NCBI GenBank assembly: GCA_018260425.1
Contig: JAGLBD010000029.1
Location: 1 to 41,429 of the forward strand
Source: Pseudogulbenkiania sp.
GTDB lineage: Bacteria; Pseudomonadota; Gammaproteobacteria; Burkholderiales; Chromobacteriaceae
Length of the DNA: 41,429 bases
Reading direction: 5' to 3'
Shown: one piece after another, positions 26,009 to 33,668 of the stretch
Position numbering within the stretch: position 1 is the first letter of the stretch
How the letters are laid out: every line of letters starts with the position of its first letter
The notes under the pieces: model-generated
Told to the model about the DNA's origin: nothing
What the model saw: only the letters and a program-made list of their open reading frames with translations
The model's database searches: none
Translations under genes and position numbers: made by a program

Positions 26009-27277
26009 TCAACGGCGCGGCTGGTACCTGACAATATCGCCACTTTCTGCCGCACGCCCCTCACTGACTCCGATGGCCAAACCGGGCTGCACCTGAACGA
26101 TGGACAGCGTTCCCGCCAGCGTTTCCGGAACCCCCAACCCCGGCTGATCACCGGCCGCACGGCCACGCGGTTTGTAGAGCAACAGCTTGTCACCCACCTT
26201 CAGCCCGTCCAGACTACCGGCATTGATATAACTGCGCCCCCCGGGCTCGACCTCGACCACTTTGGCCGAGAAGGGAATGCAGGCAATGGTGTTTTCCAGG
26301 GTGGTGGCGGCTCGTTCAAACAAGGGATCGATGGCCCGGCCATAATCGCTGCTCCAGAACGCGGCCGAAGCAAAGGGCACCGGATTATCCGGCAGGATAT
26401 TGCCCCTGGCCAGCACCGACATGCGCTCGTTGAGCAGCACGGCACCGCTGAGCGCATCGTACAGCCAGACTTCCATATCGAACTGGCGTTCGGTCGGCCG
26501 GTATTTTACCGCCCCGCCCAAGATGCCAGACAACGGTCCGCTGTAGTACACCCCTTGCTGACTGGTATTGTTGGACTCGAACAGCGTCGGCCGCAGAAAG
26601 CGCGACGTTACCGCCGTTGAAACAACCCTTCCCGCCACCACGAACTGGGCGCCTTCACGCGCACCGATCTGCCGGACATTGTCCGAACCGGCGTGAGGAT
26701 CCGCCATGCGCGGGTCAGGCAATACCCCGACGCCACCGGCATTCAGCACCGACAGGGAACGGCTACGTGCCAGCCGCTCCGCCAGCACCCCGGGCAAACC
26801 ACTGCTCAATGCCGATAAATCAGAAGCGTCGGCGGGATCCTTGACGGCAAACCAGGTGGTTACCAGCCGGCGGCGAAACACTCGCCCATCGGCAGGCACG
26901 CACGCGGAGGAGGCCGCATTGCCTTGACGGCTTGCGTTCACCGCATCACCGGTATTCACCGCCACTTTCACGTGGTACAGCCCACCCGCACTGTACTCAT
27001 TGACGATCGTCACCTTGCCGTTCAACGGGGACGCCGTGAGACTACCGGTTTCCGCATACCGACCCTGACTCAGGGTTTCCGAAGATTCGATTCTGGCACC
27101 GGTTTTCAGGGCGGCCTGTTCCAGCGCATCCTGAATGGCCAACTCGCGGGCAGCCGCCCGTCCGGCATCCAGTGGCGCGGCGCCTTCGGCCGTCACGGTT
27201 GCGGCCCAGGCGGTACCACCGTAAAGAAAAGCCGCCCAAAGGGCGGCAGCCAAACCTGCCTGGCGCAGAGTCATCAT
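26009..27277 (-). CDS. flgT: Flagellar assembly protein FlgT
   Basis: 422 residues. A signal peptide (to about AWA at residue 25) precedes an N-terminal domain (AARELAIQDALEQAALKTGARI, SEYSAGGLYHVKVAV-like region), a middle domain (FVVAGRVVS, RQFDMEVWLYDALSGAVLLNERMS) and a C-terminal domain (INAGSLDGLKVGDKLLLYKP, EGRAAESGDIV). This is the order of the FlgT-N, -M and -C domains of Vibrio FlgT, which builds the H ring around the outer-membrane L ring. It overlaps the flgP stop by one base. I take the ATG in TGATG; GTG and ATG neighbours are also possible. Confidence 0.82.
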   Translation of the reverse strand: MMTLRQAGLAAALWAAFLYGGTAWAATVTAEGAAPLDAGRAAARELAIQDALEQAALKTGARIESSETLSQGRYAETGSLTASPLNGKVTIVNEYSAGGLYHVKVAVNTGDAVNASRQGNAASSACVPADGRVFRRRLVTTWFAVKDPADASDLSALSSGLPGVLAERLARSRSLSVLNAGGVGVLPDPRMADPHAGSDNVRQIGAREGAQFVVAGRVVSTAVTSRFLRPTLFESNNTSQQGVYYSGPLSGILGGAVKYRPTERQFDMEVWLYDALSGAVLLNERMSVLARGNILPDNPVPFASAAFWSSDYGRAIDPLFERAATTLENTIACIPFSAKVVEVEPGGRSYINAGSLDGLKVGDKLLLYKPRGRAAGDQPGLGVPETLAGTLSIVQVQPGLAIGVSEGRAAESGDIVRYQPRR

Positions 27278-27927
27278 CACTGTGAAACGTAATAATTACT
27301 GTTGTAACGCGGCGGTGCAGCGCCCTCCCGCAGTTCCGTACCGGTCGCCGGCGACTCCTGGGCCGCTTTCATCACGCTGCCGGTTTTTTCCATCGCCTGA
27401 CGAAATTCCTGATAGAAGGTCTTGTCCAGCACGATCTCGGCAACCGCCTCGCTGGTGCCGTCAGGCTGCATGCTGTTCGACACGATATTCACTCCGCGCA
27501 GATAGGCATCCACATAGGTGCGGAATCCGTCGCTGGTGGCAATCATGTTGGCGACCGTACTGTTACCGATCAACTTCATGCCCTGCACTTGTTCGGCAAT
27601 GGCCCGGAAGGCATCCAGCCGGGCCGCCCGCAACGACAGCAACTTGCGTTGTGAGGGCGTGAGGGCTTTCGAGTACGGCGCAGCGCCGCTACCGACGACC
27701 CGTATGGTAATCGGCTGATAAGGGTTGACCTCCTTGAGCACCACTTTGGGTGCTTCAGCCTCGATGCCGGGTCCGACGAAGCCGACCCCGGTCATGCCTG
27801 GCGCGGCTTTGGCAACCATTGGCCGAACAGGTTCGGTCCTGGCTTCAGGGCTTGGCGACGTAGCGCAAGCCGTCATGGTCAGCAAGACTCCCGGCAGGGC
27901 CAAGCGAATGGGGCGCAGTATCTTCAT
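27277..27927 (-). CDS. flgP: Flagellar outer-membrane lipoprotein FlgP (LPP20 family)
   Basis: 216 residues. A lipoprotein signal ends at about MTAC-ATSP (Cys near 21). The LPP20/FlgP domain follows: VVGSGAAP, PSQRKLLSLRAARLDAFRAIAEQVQG, IGNSTVANMIATSDGFRTYVDAYLRG and EAVAEIVLDKTFYQEF. In Vibrio and Campylobacter, FlgP forms a disk or ring at the outer membrane around the flagellar motor and helps torque or sheath penetration. It is the first gene of a two-gene operon with flgT, behind a clear sigma-28-type promoter. No flgO is adjacent. Confidence 0.85.
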   Translation of the reverse strand: MKILRPIRLALPGVLLTMTACATSPSPEARTEPVRPMVAKAAPGMTGVGFVGPGIEAEAPKVVLKEVNPYQPITIRVVGSGAAPYSKALTPSQRKLLSLRAARLDAFRAIAEQVQGMKLIGNSTVANMIATSDGFRTYVDAYLRGVNIVSNSMQPDGTSEAVAEIVLDKTFYQEFRQAMEKTGSVMKAAQESPATGTELREGAAPPRYNSNYYVSQ

Positions 27928-27950
27928 AGGTAGGTACCAGTACAGGTTTT

Positions 27951-27972
27951 GTTGATGTTATGAAGCATCAAC
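27951..27972 (-). promoter_or_regulatory. Hairpin in the flgP 5' leader
   Basis: GTTGATG (27951-27957) and CATCAAC (27966-27972) form a 7-bp stem with an eight-base loop. It lies between the predicted sigma-28 transcript start and the flgP start codon, so it would be in the leader RNA. The right arm also belongs to a set of three CRTCAAC repeats (27966, 27979, 27993). Confidence 0.45.
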
Positions 27973-27988
27973 CGCAAGCGTCAACCTG

Positions 27989-28015
27989 TTATCGTCAACA
28001 AGACAGAAAACTTTA
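27989..28015 (-). promoter_or_regulatory. Sigma-28 (FliA) promoter of flgP-flgT
   Basis: On the minus strand TAAAGTTT (28008-28015) is followed by exactly 11 bases and GACGATAA (27989-27996). The FliA consensus is TAAAGTTT-N11-GCCGATAA, so only one base differs. The predicted start of transcription is near 27982, giving a leader of about 55 bases before flgP. Confidence 0.85.
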
Positions 28016-28077
28016 TAAAAATTCGCTATCACTAGTACAGATGAACCGAATTCATGGCTCAGGAAAGAGTGATAGCA

Positions 28078-31000
28078 ATGCCTATTATCACCATCAAGCC
28101 TGCTTTTGAGACGGGAATCGAAGCGCTTGATCAAGGGCATCAGGAATTGGCTGACCTCATCAACGCTTTGGAAACCGCCTCACTGGCCGGAGCGGGCATA
28201 ACCCGACTCAGCGCGTTGCTGAAGCGTATCCGCGCCAGCGTGGCAAACCATTTCGCGCAGGAAGACCGTTTGCTCGAGACCCCAGGGGTCAGTGAAGCAC
28301 ACCGCCTGGAGCACCGTTCCGAACACGCCGGTTTGAACAGCCGGCTGGCAGGCATTGACCATAACTGGCTGAAAAAGCCCGACAATGTCCGTGAACTATC
28401 CGCTTACCTGAACCACTGGTTCACTCGCCACACCCTGGAAACCGATCAGACACTGGCGTCAGAACTCCAGCAGCACCCTTTGCCTACCCGTCTGCACACC
28501 ACACTGGACGCCTACTCCAGATCCCTGCAGGAAACCCGTGAACGCTTGCGGGCCTTGGTCGAGTCCATACCGGACCTGCTATGGCTGCGTTTCGATGCCA
28601 ATGAAACGCCATTGTATACCCCGCTTTGGTTAAGCCTGTGTCAGGCACCGCCCAGAGAGGTCGAGGTCTGGCAAAACGCCATGCCTCCCGATGATCTGGC
28701 CAACTGGCAGGCGCTGACCGGGCATGCCCGGCAGCATGCCATGCCCTACCGGATCGAATACCGCTTACGCGACCCAGACGGCCATTTGCATCATATTCTC
28801 GAGCAAGGCAACCCGTACAAAATCGGTGATCGCCATACCCTGCTGATCGTGTGTACCGAACTGACCGGGCTTCGTGACAGCGAGGCACAGCGGGTCGGGC
28901 TTCAGAGCGGGCTGGAACGGTGTCAACGTGTCCTTGGCCTGTTAGGTGAGCTGTTGGCACTCGCAGCCCGGCCAACCTCTCCCGATGCCTTATTGAAAAG
29001 CATTGCCAGACGCATCCCCTGCGCCATGAGCCGACCCGACGAGAGTGGCGTGGCAGTACGATTTCTGGACAAACGCTTTGTCAAAGGCCGCCAGATCAAT
29101 GCGCCGTTCACCATGAGTACCCCGCTCACCATGAATGACCAGTTATGCGGTCACTTCGAAATGGGGTTTGCCAGCGGTGGCGACAGCCTGAGTGCCGACG
29201 GGTTCAGTGAAACCGATCTACTGTTGTTTCAGGGCGTCACCCGGCTAGTGCAACTCTTTTTGCAACGTGAAGGCGAGCAAGCCGCACATCGCCATGAAAC
29301 CGCCGGTTGGCATGCCTTGCTGGACACAGACCCCGCTCCCGTTCTACTGGCAAGCCCGTCGGGAACAGTGCGGTATGCCAACCCGGCTGCCCTGGCCTTG
29401 CAGCCGGGACAGCCGCTACAGGTGGACACACTGCTGGCCTGGCAAGGACACGATGCATTCCGGCAACTGACCCTGCAGCAAGAGATTCAGGAAAGCCGGA
29501 TGTTCCCGTTCACGCCCGGCCCGGCCACACACGACAACGACGCCTATTCGGTCTCGGTGTTGCGGCTGGATCAAGACACGTTCGTCCTGCGACTGCATCC
29601 CGTCAGCGCATTGTCCGATATGCAGTGGCAGCTGGATGCTGCCGAATCCCGCTTTTGTGCCGTCATGGAGGCGGCAGCAGAAGGGATCGCCATTGTGGAG
29701 CCCGATACCCTGTCTATCCTGCGCTGCAATCCGGCACTGGTCGAGATGACCGGGTATCGGCAAGACGCGCTGGTCTCCATGCGCTTTACCGATCTCCAAT
29801 CCACCTGCACCGCGAGCGTGCTTGACGGCCTGAGCCAACCTTTGACGGATGGCACCATGCCGGTCAGCCGTGAACTGTCATTGCAACACCAACGCGGCCT
29901 GCCACTGAGTGGCGAAGTCCGTGCCCGGAAAATCCGCTGGAACGCACAAAACGCCTTACTGGTCACCCTCAAGGATGTCACCGATCAGCAAGAAAGCACG
30001 ATCCTGCTGCGACGCCATATCAATATCCAGTCATTTTTGGGCGATCTGGCCTCCCGGCTGGCCAATGAACCCGTTTCAACGCTGTGGGAGCGGCTGGAAG
30101 AATGTCTGGAAGCCTGCGGCCGTTTTCTGGGGGCGGATCGCACCTTGCTCTATCTGCGGGAAGACAACGATCTGGTCCTGACGCACCAATGGTCCAGCGA
30201 AACCATCGATGACATCCGCATCGCCATACCGCCCATTCCCCGTCAGCAATGGGCCGAGCTGGAACGTCCACCAAGCGACGGCGGGAGGATGATCGACTCC
30301 GATGCGCCACTCCCCGAGGGCTACGCACCGTTATTTCCTTTCCTGACGAACGAGGGACATCACTCGCTGATGCTGGCGCAGCTGGTCAACGACAAACGGT
30401 TTTTGGGACTCATCGCGGTGTATCGCGAAAACGGCCCCGCGCCGTGGCTATGGATGGAAAGGCGCATGCTGCAAAGCTGCGCCGACATGCTGGGCACCAC
30501 GCTGGCTCATTACTACCAAACCCTCCAGCTCGAAGCCGAACAACAACTCCGCGCAAGCCAGCCGGAACGGGATGCCCCTTTGCACTGGGAATGGGATATC
30601 GCCGCCAACAACCTGTTCTGGACCGATGCCACACCGGAGCAGTCCGCTTACCTGCCGGCCACAATCGAGTCTTGGGTTGCCGCTACCGCTACCGAAGACC
30701 AATCCCGCTTTGAACACGCCTTGCGCAGCACACTCACCCATGGAACGACCCTGAACGTGTCATTGAAGCAGCGTGGCGAATCCGGTCAATGGGAGTCCAT
30801 CACCGTGATGGCGGTGGCCGAGTGCGATGCCGAAGGCATTCCCCGGCGACTGATCGGGCACGTTGGTTCGCAGCGTCATCAACTGATCGAGCAAAAACTG
30901 CGTCAATCGGCGGCGGTCATGGTGCAGAGCCGTGAAGGGATCATGATCACCGATACCCGGCAATGTATCATCGAGGTCAATGAAGCCTTCACCCGCATTA

Positions 31001-32589
31001 CCGGCTACCCGCGTGACGAGGTGATTGGACGAACCCCCGCGATATTGCACTCGGGTCGTCAGGACGCTTCTTTTTACCAGTCACTGTGGCAGACGTTGAC
31101 CACCAGCGGAAGCTGGAGGGGGATACTGTGGAACCGGCGCAAAAACGGTGAAATCTACCCTGAATACCTAAGCATTGCCGCGGTGCGGAACGGGGCACGC
31201 CAGGTATCCCACTATGTGGGGGTCTTCAGTGACGTTGGCGATATCACACTGAGCGACCTGCCTCAGGAAACCTTGCTGCACTATGACCCTTTGACACGGC
31301 TGCCAAACCGACTGCTGTTCAATGTCAATCTACACAGTGCCCTGAGTCGCCAGCATGGCACGTCACAGCGCACCGGACTGGTCATTATCGATCTGGATGC
31401 CTTCAATCGCTTTAACCATTCGGGGGGTCATCCGGTCGGCGACCAATTACTGGAGAACGTGGCACGCCGGCTCGAAACGTGCGTACAGCGGGGAAACTTG
31501 CTGGCTCGTGCCGGCATGGACACCTTCATGGTTCTGGTGGAAGGACTCCATGTAGAAGCGCCGCTGATGAGACTCGCCACCCGGATAGATGCCGCCTTCT
31601 CCCACCCGTTCACTATCGGTAATGAACACTATTCACTGAGCGCATCCCAAGGTATCGCTATCAGCACGGCGGGGGCCGGGACCCGGCAAACGTTGCTGGC
31701 CGATGCCACTTTCGCACTGGCGCAGGCCAAATCGCAAGGGGGGGCGCGTTACTGCTTTCATAACGAGGCAATGACCCGGCGCTCCGTGGCACGGCGGCAG
31801 CGGGAGCTCGATCTGAGACAAGCACTTGACCGCAATGAAATTTCGCTGGTATTTCAGCCGGTTTTCTCGCTGGGCGACAGACAGATCATCGGGTCCGAGG
31901 TGCAGTTGCGCTGGCAACATCCGCTGGAAGGCGAGATTCCTGCCGACAGTTTTCTTGCGTTGGCAGAAGAAACCGGACTCATCGTGCCGCTCGAAGAATG
32001 GCTGATCACCGAAGCCTGCGAGCGCTTCCAGAACTGGCGCAGTCGTGGTTTGAAGCCTGGCTGCTTGTTCGCCACGCTGTCGGAGAGTCTGTTGATTCGC
32101 GCCGACTTCAGTCACCGTCTCGGCCAGCTGCTGACACGACTGGCATTGCCAGGCGATTGTCTGGTGCTGGATAGTGGCGAGAGTTTGCCGGCACGCAGTC
32201 GTTCGGCACTGGATAGTGCCTTGAAATCGCTGGGAAACCTTGGGGTACAATTGGCCTTCAAGGTCGCCGGGGGCGGTTTGCTGTCGCTATCCCGCTTGCG
32301 CGACTTGCCCTTTACCATGGTGAAACTGGCCCCTTGCCGGACTCGGCAACTGGACTATGACAGCAGGGAGGCTGCCATGGTGCGCGGGATTACCGCGTTG
32401 GCACACGAGCTGGATATGGTGGTGATAGGCGAAGGGGTGGACAGTCCGGGTCAGATCGAAGCCCTGCAACGCAGCGGTTGCCTGCTGGGGCAAGGCGCTG
32501 CCCTGCAGGCCCCTCTGAGCGCAGTGGAACTGGAGGAACAACTGCTAAAACAGGATGCCGGAATACCGGCTCCCGGCACCTCAATGTGA
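28078..32589 (+). CDS. Hemerythrin-PAS-GAF-PAS-GGDEF-EAL multidomain protein with degenerate GGDEF and EAL sites
   Basis: 1503 residues, no obvious membrane helix. The order is as follows. Bacteriohemerythrin (about 8-128) has iron-ligand patterns DQGHQE, NHFAQED, HRLEHRSEH and RHTLETD. A PAS domain spans about 150-270, a GAF-like region about 285-400, and PAS domains start at about 410 and 520. A GAF domain spans about 648-815 and further PAS domains start at about 836 and 943. GGDEF spans about 1068-1222 and EAL about 1235-1490. The GGDEF motif reads G-M-D-T-F (1146-1150), and the EAL motif reads E-V-Q (1274-1276). The metal-binding DD of DDFGTG is replaced by K-V (1395-1396), and the conserved Asn by T1333. 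Neither catalytic activity is expected, so it is more likely a receptor that senses O2/redox and signals by binding. The ATG with GGAAAGAG upstream is preferred over one eight codons earlier. It is divergent from flgP. Confidence 0.9.
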   Translation: MPIITIKPAFETGIEALDQGHQELADLINALETASLAGAGITRLSALLKRIRASVANHFAQEDRLLETPGVSEAHRLEHRSEHAGLNSRLAGIDHNWLKKPDNVRELSAYLNHWFTRHTLETDQTLASELQQHPLPTRLHTTLDAYSRSLQETRERLRALVESIPDLLWLRFDANETPLYTPLWLSLCQAPPREVEVWQNAMPPDDLANWQALTGHARQHAMPYRIEYRLRDPDGHLHHILEQGNPYKIGDRHTLLIVCTELTGLRDSEAQRVGLQSGLERCQRVLGLLGELLALAARPTSPDALLKSIARRIPCAMSRPDESGVAVRFLDKRFVKGRQINAPFTMSTPLTMNDQLCGHFEMGFASGGDSLSADGFSETDLLLFQGVTRLVQLFLQREGEQAAHRHETAGWHALLDTDPAPVLLASPSGTVRYANPAALALQPGQPLQVDTLLAWQGHDAFRQLTLQQEIQESRMFPFTPGPATHDNDAYSVSVLRLDQDTFVLRLHPVSALSDMQWQLDAAESRFCAVMEAAAEGIAIVEPDTLSILRCNPALVEMTGYRQDALVSMRFTDLQSTCTASVLDGLSQPLTDGTMPVSRELSLQHQRGLPLSGEVRARKIRWNAQNALLVTLKDVTDQQESTILLRRHINIQSFLGDLASRLANEPVSTLWERLEECLEACGRFLGADRTLLYLREDNDLVLTHQWSSETIDDIRIAIPPIPRQQWAELERPPSDGGRMIDSDAPLPEGYAPLFPFLTNEGHHSLMLAQLVNDKRFLGLIAVYRENGPAPWLWMERRMLQSCADMLGTTLAHYYQTLQLEAEQQLRASQPERDAPLHWEWDIAANNLFWTDATPEQSAYLPATIESWVAATATEDQSRFEHALRSTLTHGTTLNVSLKQRGESGQWESITVMAVAECDAEGIPRRLIGHVGSQRHQLIEQKLRQSAAVMVQSREGIMITDTRQCIIEVNEAFTRITGYPRDEVIGRTPAILHSGRQDASFYQSLWQTLTTSGSWRGILWNRRKNGEIYPEYLSIAAVRNGARQVSHYVGVFSDVGDITLSDLPQETLLHYDPLTRLPNRLLFNVNLHSALSRQHGTSQRTGLVIIDLDAFNRFNHSGGHPVGDQLLENVARRLETCVQRGNLLARAGMDTFMVLVEGLHVEAPLMRLATRIDAAFSHPFTIGNEHYSLSASQGIAISTAGAGTRQTLLADATFALAQAKSQGGARYCFHNEAMTRRSVARRQRELDLRQALDRNEISLVFQPVFSLGDRQIIGSEVQLRWQHPLEGEIPADSFLALAEETGLIVPLEEWLITEACERFQNWRSRGLKPGCLFATLSESLLIRADFSHRLGQLLTRLALPGDCLVLDSGESLPARSRSALDSALKSLGNLGVQLAFKVAGGGLLSLSRLRDLPFTMVKLAPCRTRQLDYDSREAAMVRGITALAHELDMVVIGEGVDSPGQIEALQRSGCLLGQGAALQAPLSAVELEEQLLKQDAGIPAPGTSM

Positions 32590-32721
32590 CTGGACGACAG
32601 GGGTGGTGGCAAGAGGCTCGGCGTGGGCGCGCGGGGTCAGCATAAAAATCAGCGAACCGACCAGCAGGCCGCTCCACAACAGGACACGCGCCGGATTGCG
32701 TCTGGATGTCTGGGTCTTCAT
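32581..32721 (-). CDS. Small secreted or membrane peptide of unknown function (46 residues)
   Basis: An ATG with GAGGAG seven bases upstream opens a 46-codon gene. The product has a basic N-terminus (KTQTSRRNPAR), a hydrophobic core (VLLWSGLLVGSLIFML) and AHAEPLATT, so it looks like a signal peptide with an AHA cleavage site followed by only about 14 residues, or a single-span membrane peptide. Its stop codon overlaps the end of the converging GGDEF/EAL gene (nine shared bases). I do not recognise the family. A GACGATAACAG block identical to the flgP promoter -10 region lies about 36 bases upstream, which suggests flagellar-regulon expression. The strong ribosome-binding site and signal-like sequence argue for a real gene. 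Confidence 0.6.
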   Translation of the reverse strand: MKTQTSRRNPARVLLWSGLLVGSLIFMLTPRAHAEPLATTPVVQSH

Positions 32722-32756
32722 GGGGTTCTCCTCGCTCAGGCACTTTGGTGTTACTG

Positions 32757-32784
32757 TTATCGTCGACAAATGTAAAGCAATTTT
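32757..32784 (-). promoter_or_regulatory. Possible sigma-28-like promoter of the small gene
   Basis: On the minus strand GACGATAA (32757-32764) is identical to the -10 of the flgP promoter, and the identity extends to GACGATAACAG. A poor -35 (AAAA, 32781-32784) lies 16 bases upstream, one base off the ideal 15 from TAAA. It is weaker than the flgP promoter. Confidence 0.4.
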
Positions 32785-32837
32785 GTCGAATTGCGCCAAA
32801 AGTATTGCCGATTATTAAGCACTTCTGCGCCTCCCGT

Positions 32838-33593
32838 TCAGGGTTCGACACCATAGCGTTCCAGACCGAACTGTTTCACCACCACCCGGTAACGACCGTT
32901 GGCATGCAAACGACGCAGCCCGCTATCGAACGCTTTCCTGAGTGTGTCCGCACCGGGCAAGGCCTTGGGAAATCCCACCGACAGGGGCACGGTGGTCAGC
33001 GGAGGCTCTTGCCAGACCAGCACCCCCCGGGTATTAGGCATGAAACGCTCGATCAGCGCATCGCCGACGGCCTTTTCCAGCAGCACCACCGGCACATCGC
33101 CTCTATCCAGTTTGTGCAAACTACTCAGATCATCCTGAGACACCTCGGGCAGCCAACCTGCCGCGGCTAACTCCACGGGGTAATTGTAACTATCGGTAAT
33201 GCCGATGCGACGCCCCTTCAGGTCTGCCGGAGAACGAATGGCAGTGGGGCGCTCACGACGATAGTAGAGGCCAAGGTGACTGGAAAACAGCGGACGGGAA
33301 GCCACCAGGTTCAATGCGTCGCAATCACTGGGCCAGATACCGACACCCGCGTCAAAACGCCCCTGACTCAGTTGGGGAGCAAGACGGCCCCACGGCAAGA
33401 AGGTCACCGAGACCTGATAGCCGGCCTGCTCAAACGCCTCGCGGGCGAGCGTGACCATGGCACCCTGTCCGGCCAGCGCCGGTGAGGCATACGGGGGATA
33501 ATCCAGCGTGACGAGACGCACCAGAGGTACCGCTCCGAGCGGAGCGGCACACAGAAAGGACAACACGGCAGCAGCGGCAAAACGAAACATCAT
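32838..33593 (-). CDS. Periplasmic solute-binding protein (amino-acid-type, PBPb domain)
   Basis: 251 residues with a signal peptide (cleavage near GAVP, residue 20-22) and a bacterial extracellular solute-binding domain family 3: LVTLDYPPYASP, ARRAFEQ-like helix AREAFEQAGYQVSVTFLPWGR, GRFDAGVGIWP, DLKGRRIGITDSYNY and a C-terminal FDSGLRRLHANGRYRVVVKQFGL. Proteins of this type capture small polar solutes for ABC importers or act as sensor inputs. No permease or ATPase gene is adjacent, so it may be an orphan or work with a distant transporter. The ATG-ATG start has GGGGG eight bases upstream. Confidence 0.85.
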   Translation of the reverse strand: MMFRFAAAAVLSFLCAAPLGAVPLVRLVTLDYPPYASPALAGQGAMVTLAREAFEQAGYQVSVTFLPWGRLAPQLSQGRFDAGVGIWPSDCDALNLVASRPLFSSHLGLYYRRERPTAIRSPADLKGRRIGITDSYNYPVELAAAGWLPEVSQDDLSSLHKLDRGDVPVVLLEKAVGDALIERFMPNTRGVLVWQEPPLTTVPLSVGFPKALPGADTLRKAFDSGLRRLHANGRYRVVVKQFGLERYGVEP

Positions 33594-33668
33594 CGAAAGC
33601 CCCCTTTTGAACGGGTTCTATCCACGCTATCACACTGGCACGCCAGGCCCTGCTGCCGGGTGTCAGAC

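Noticed and set aside
33594-33668. Terminator after gltX
   Set aside because: Only a 12-base CTGGCGTGCCAG palindrome is present, too short and without a U-run.
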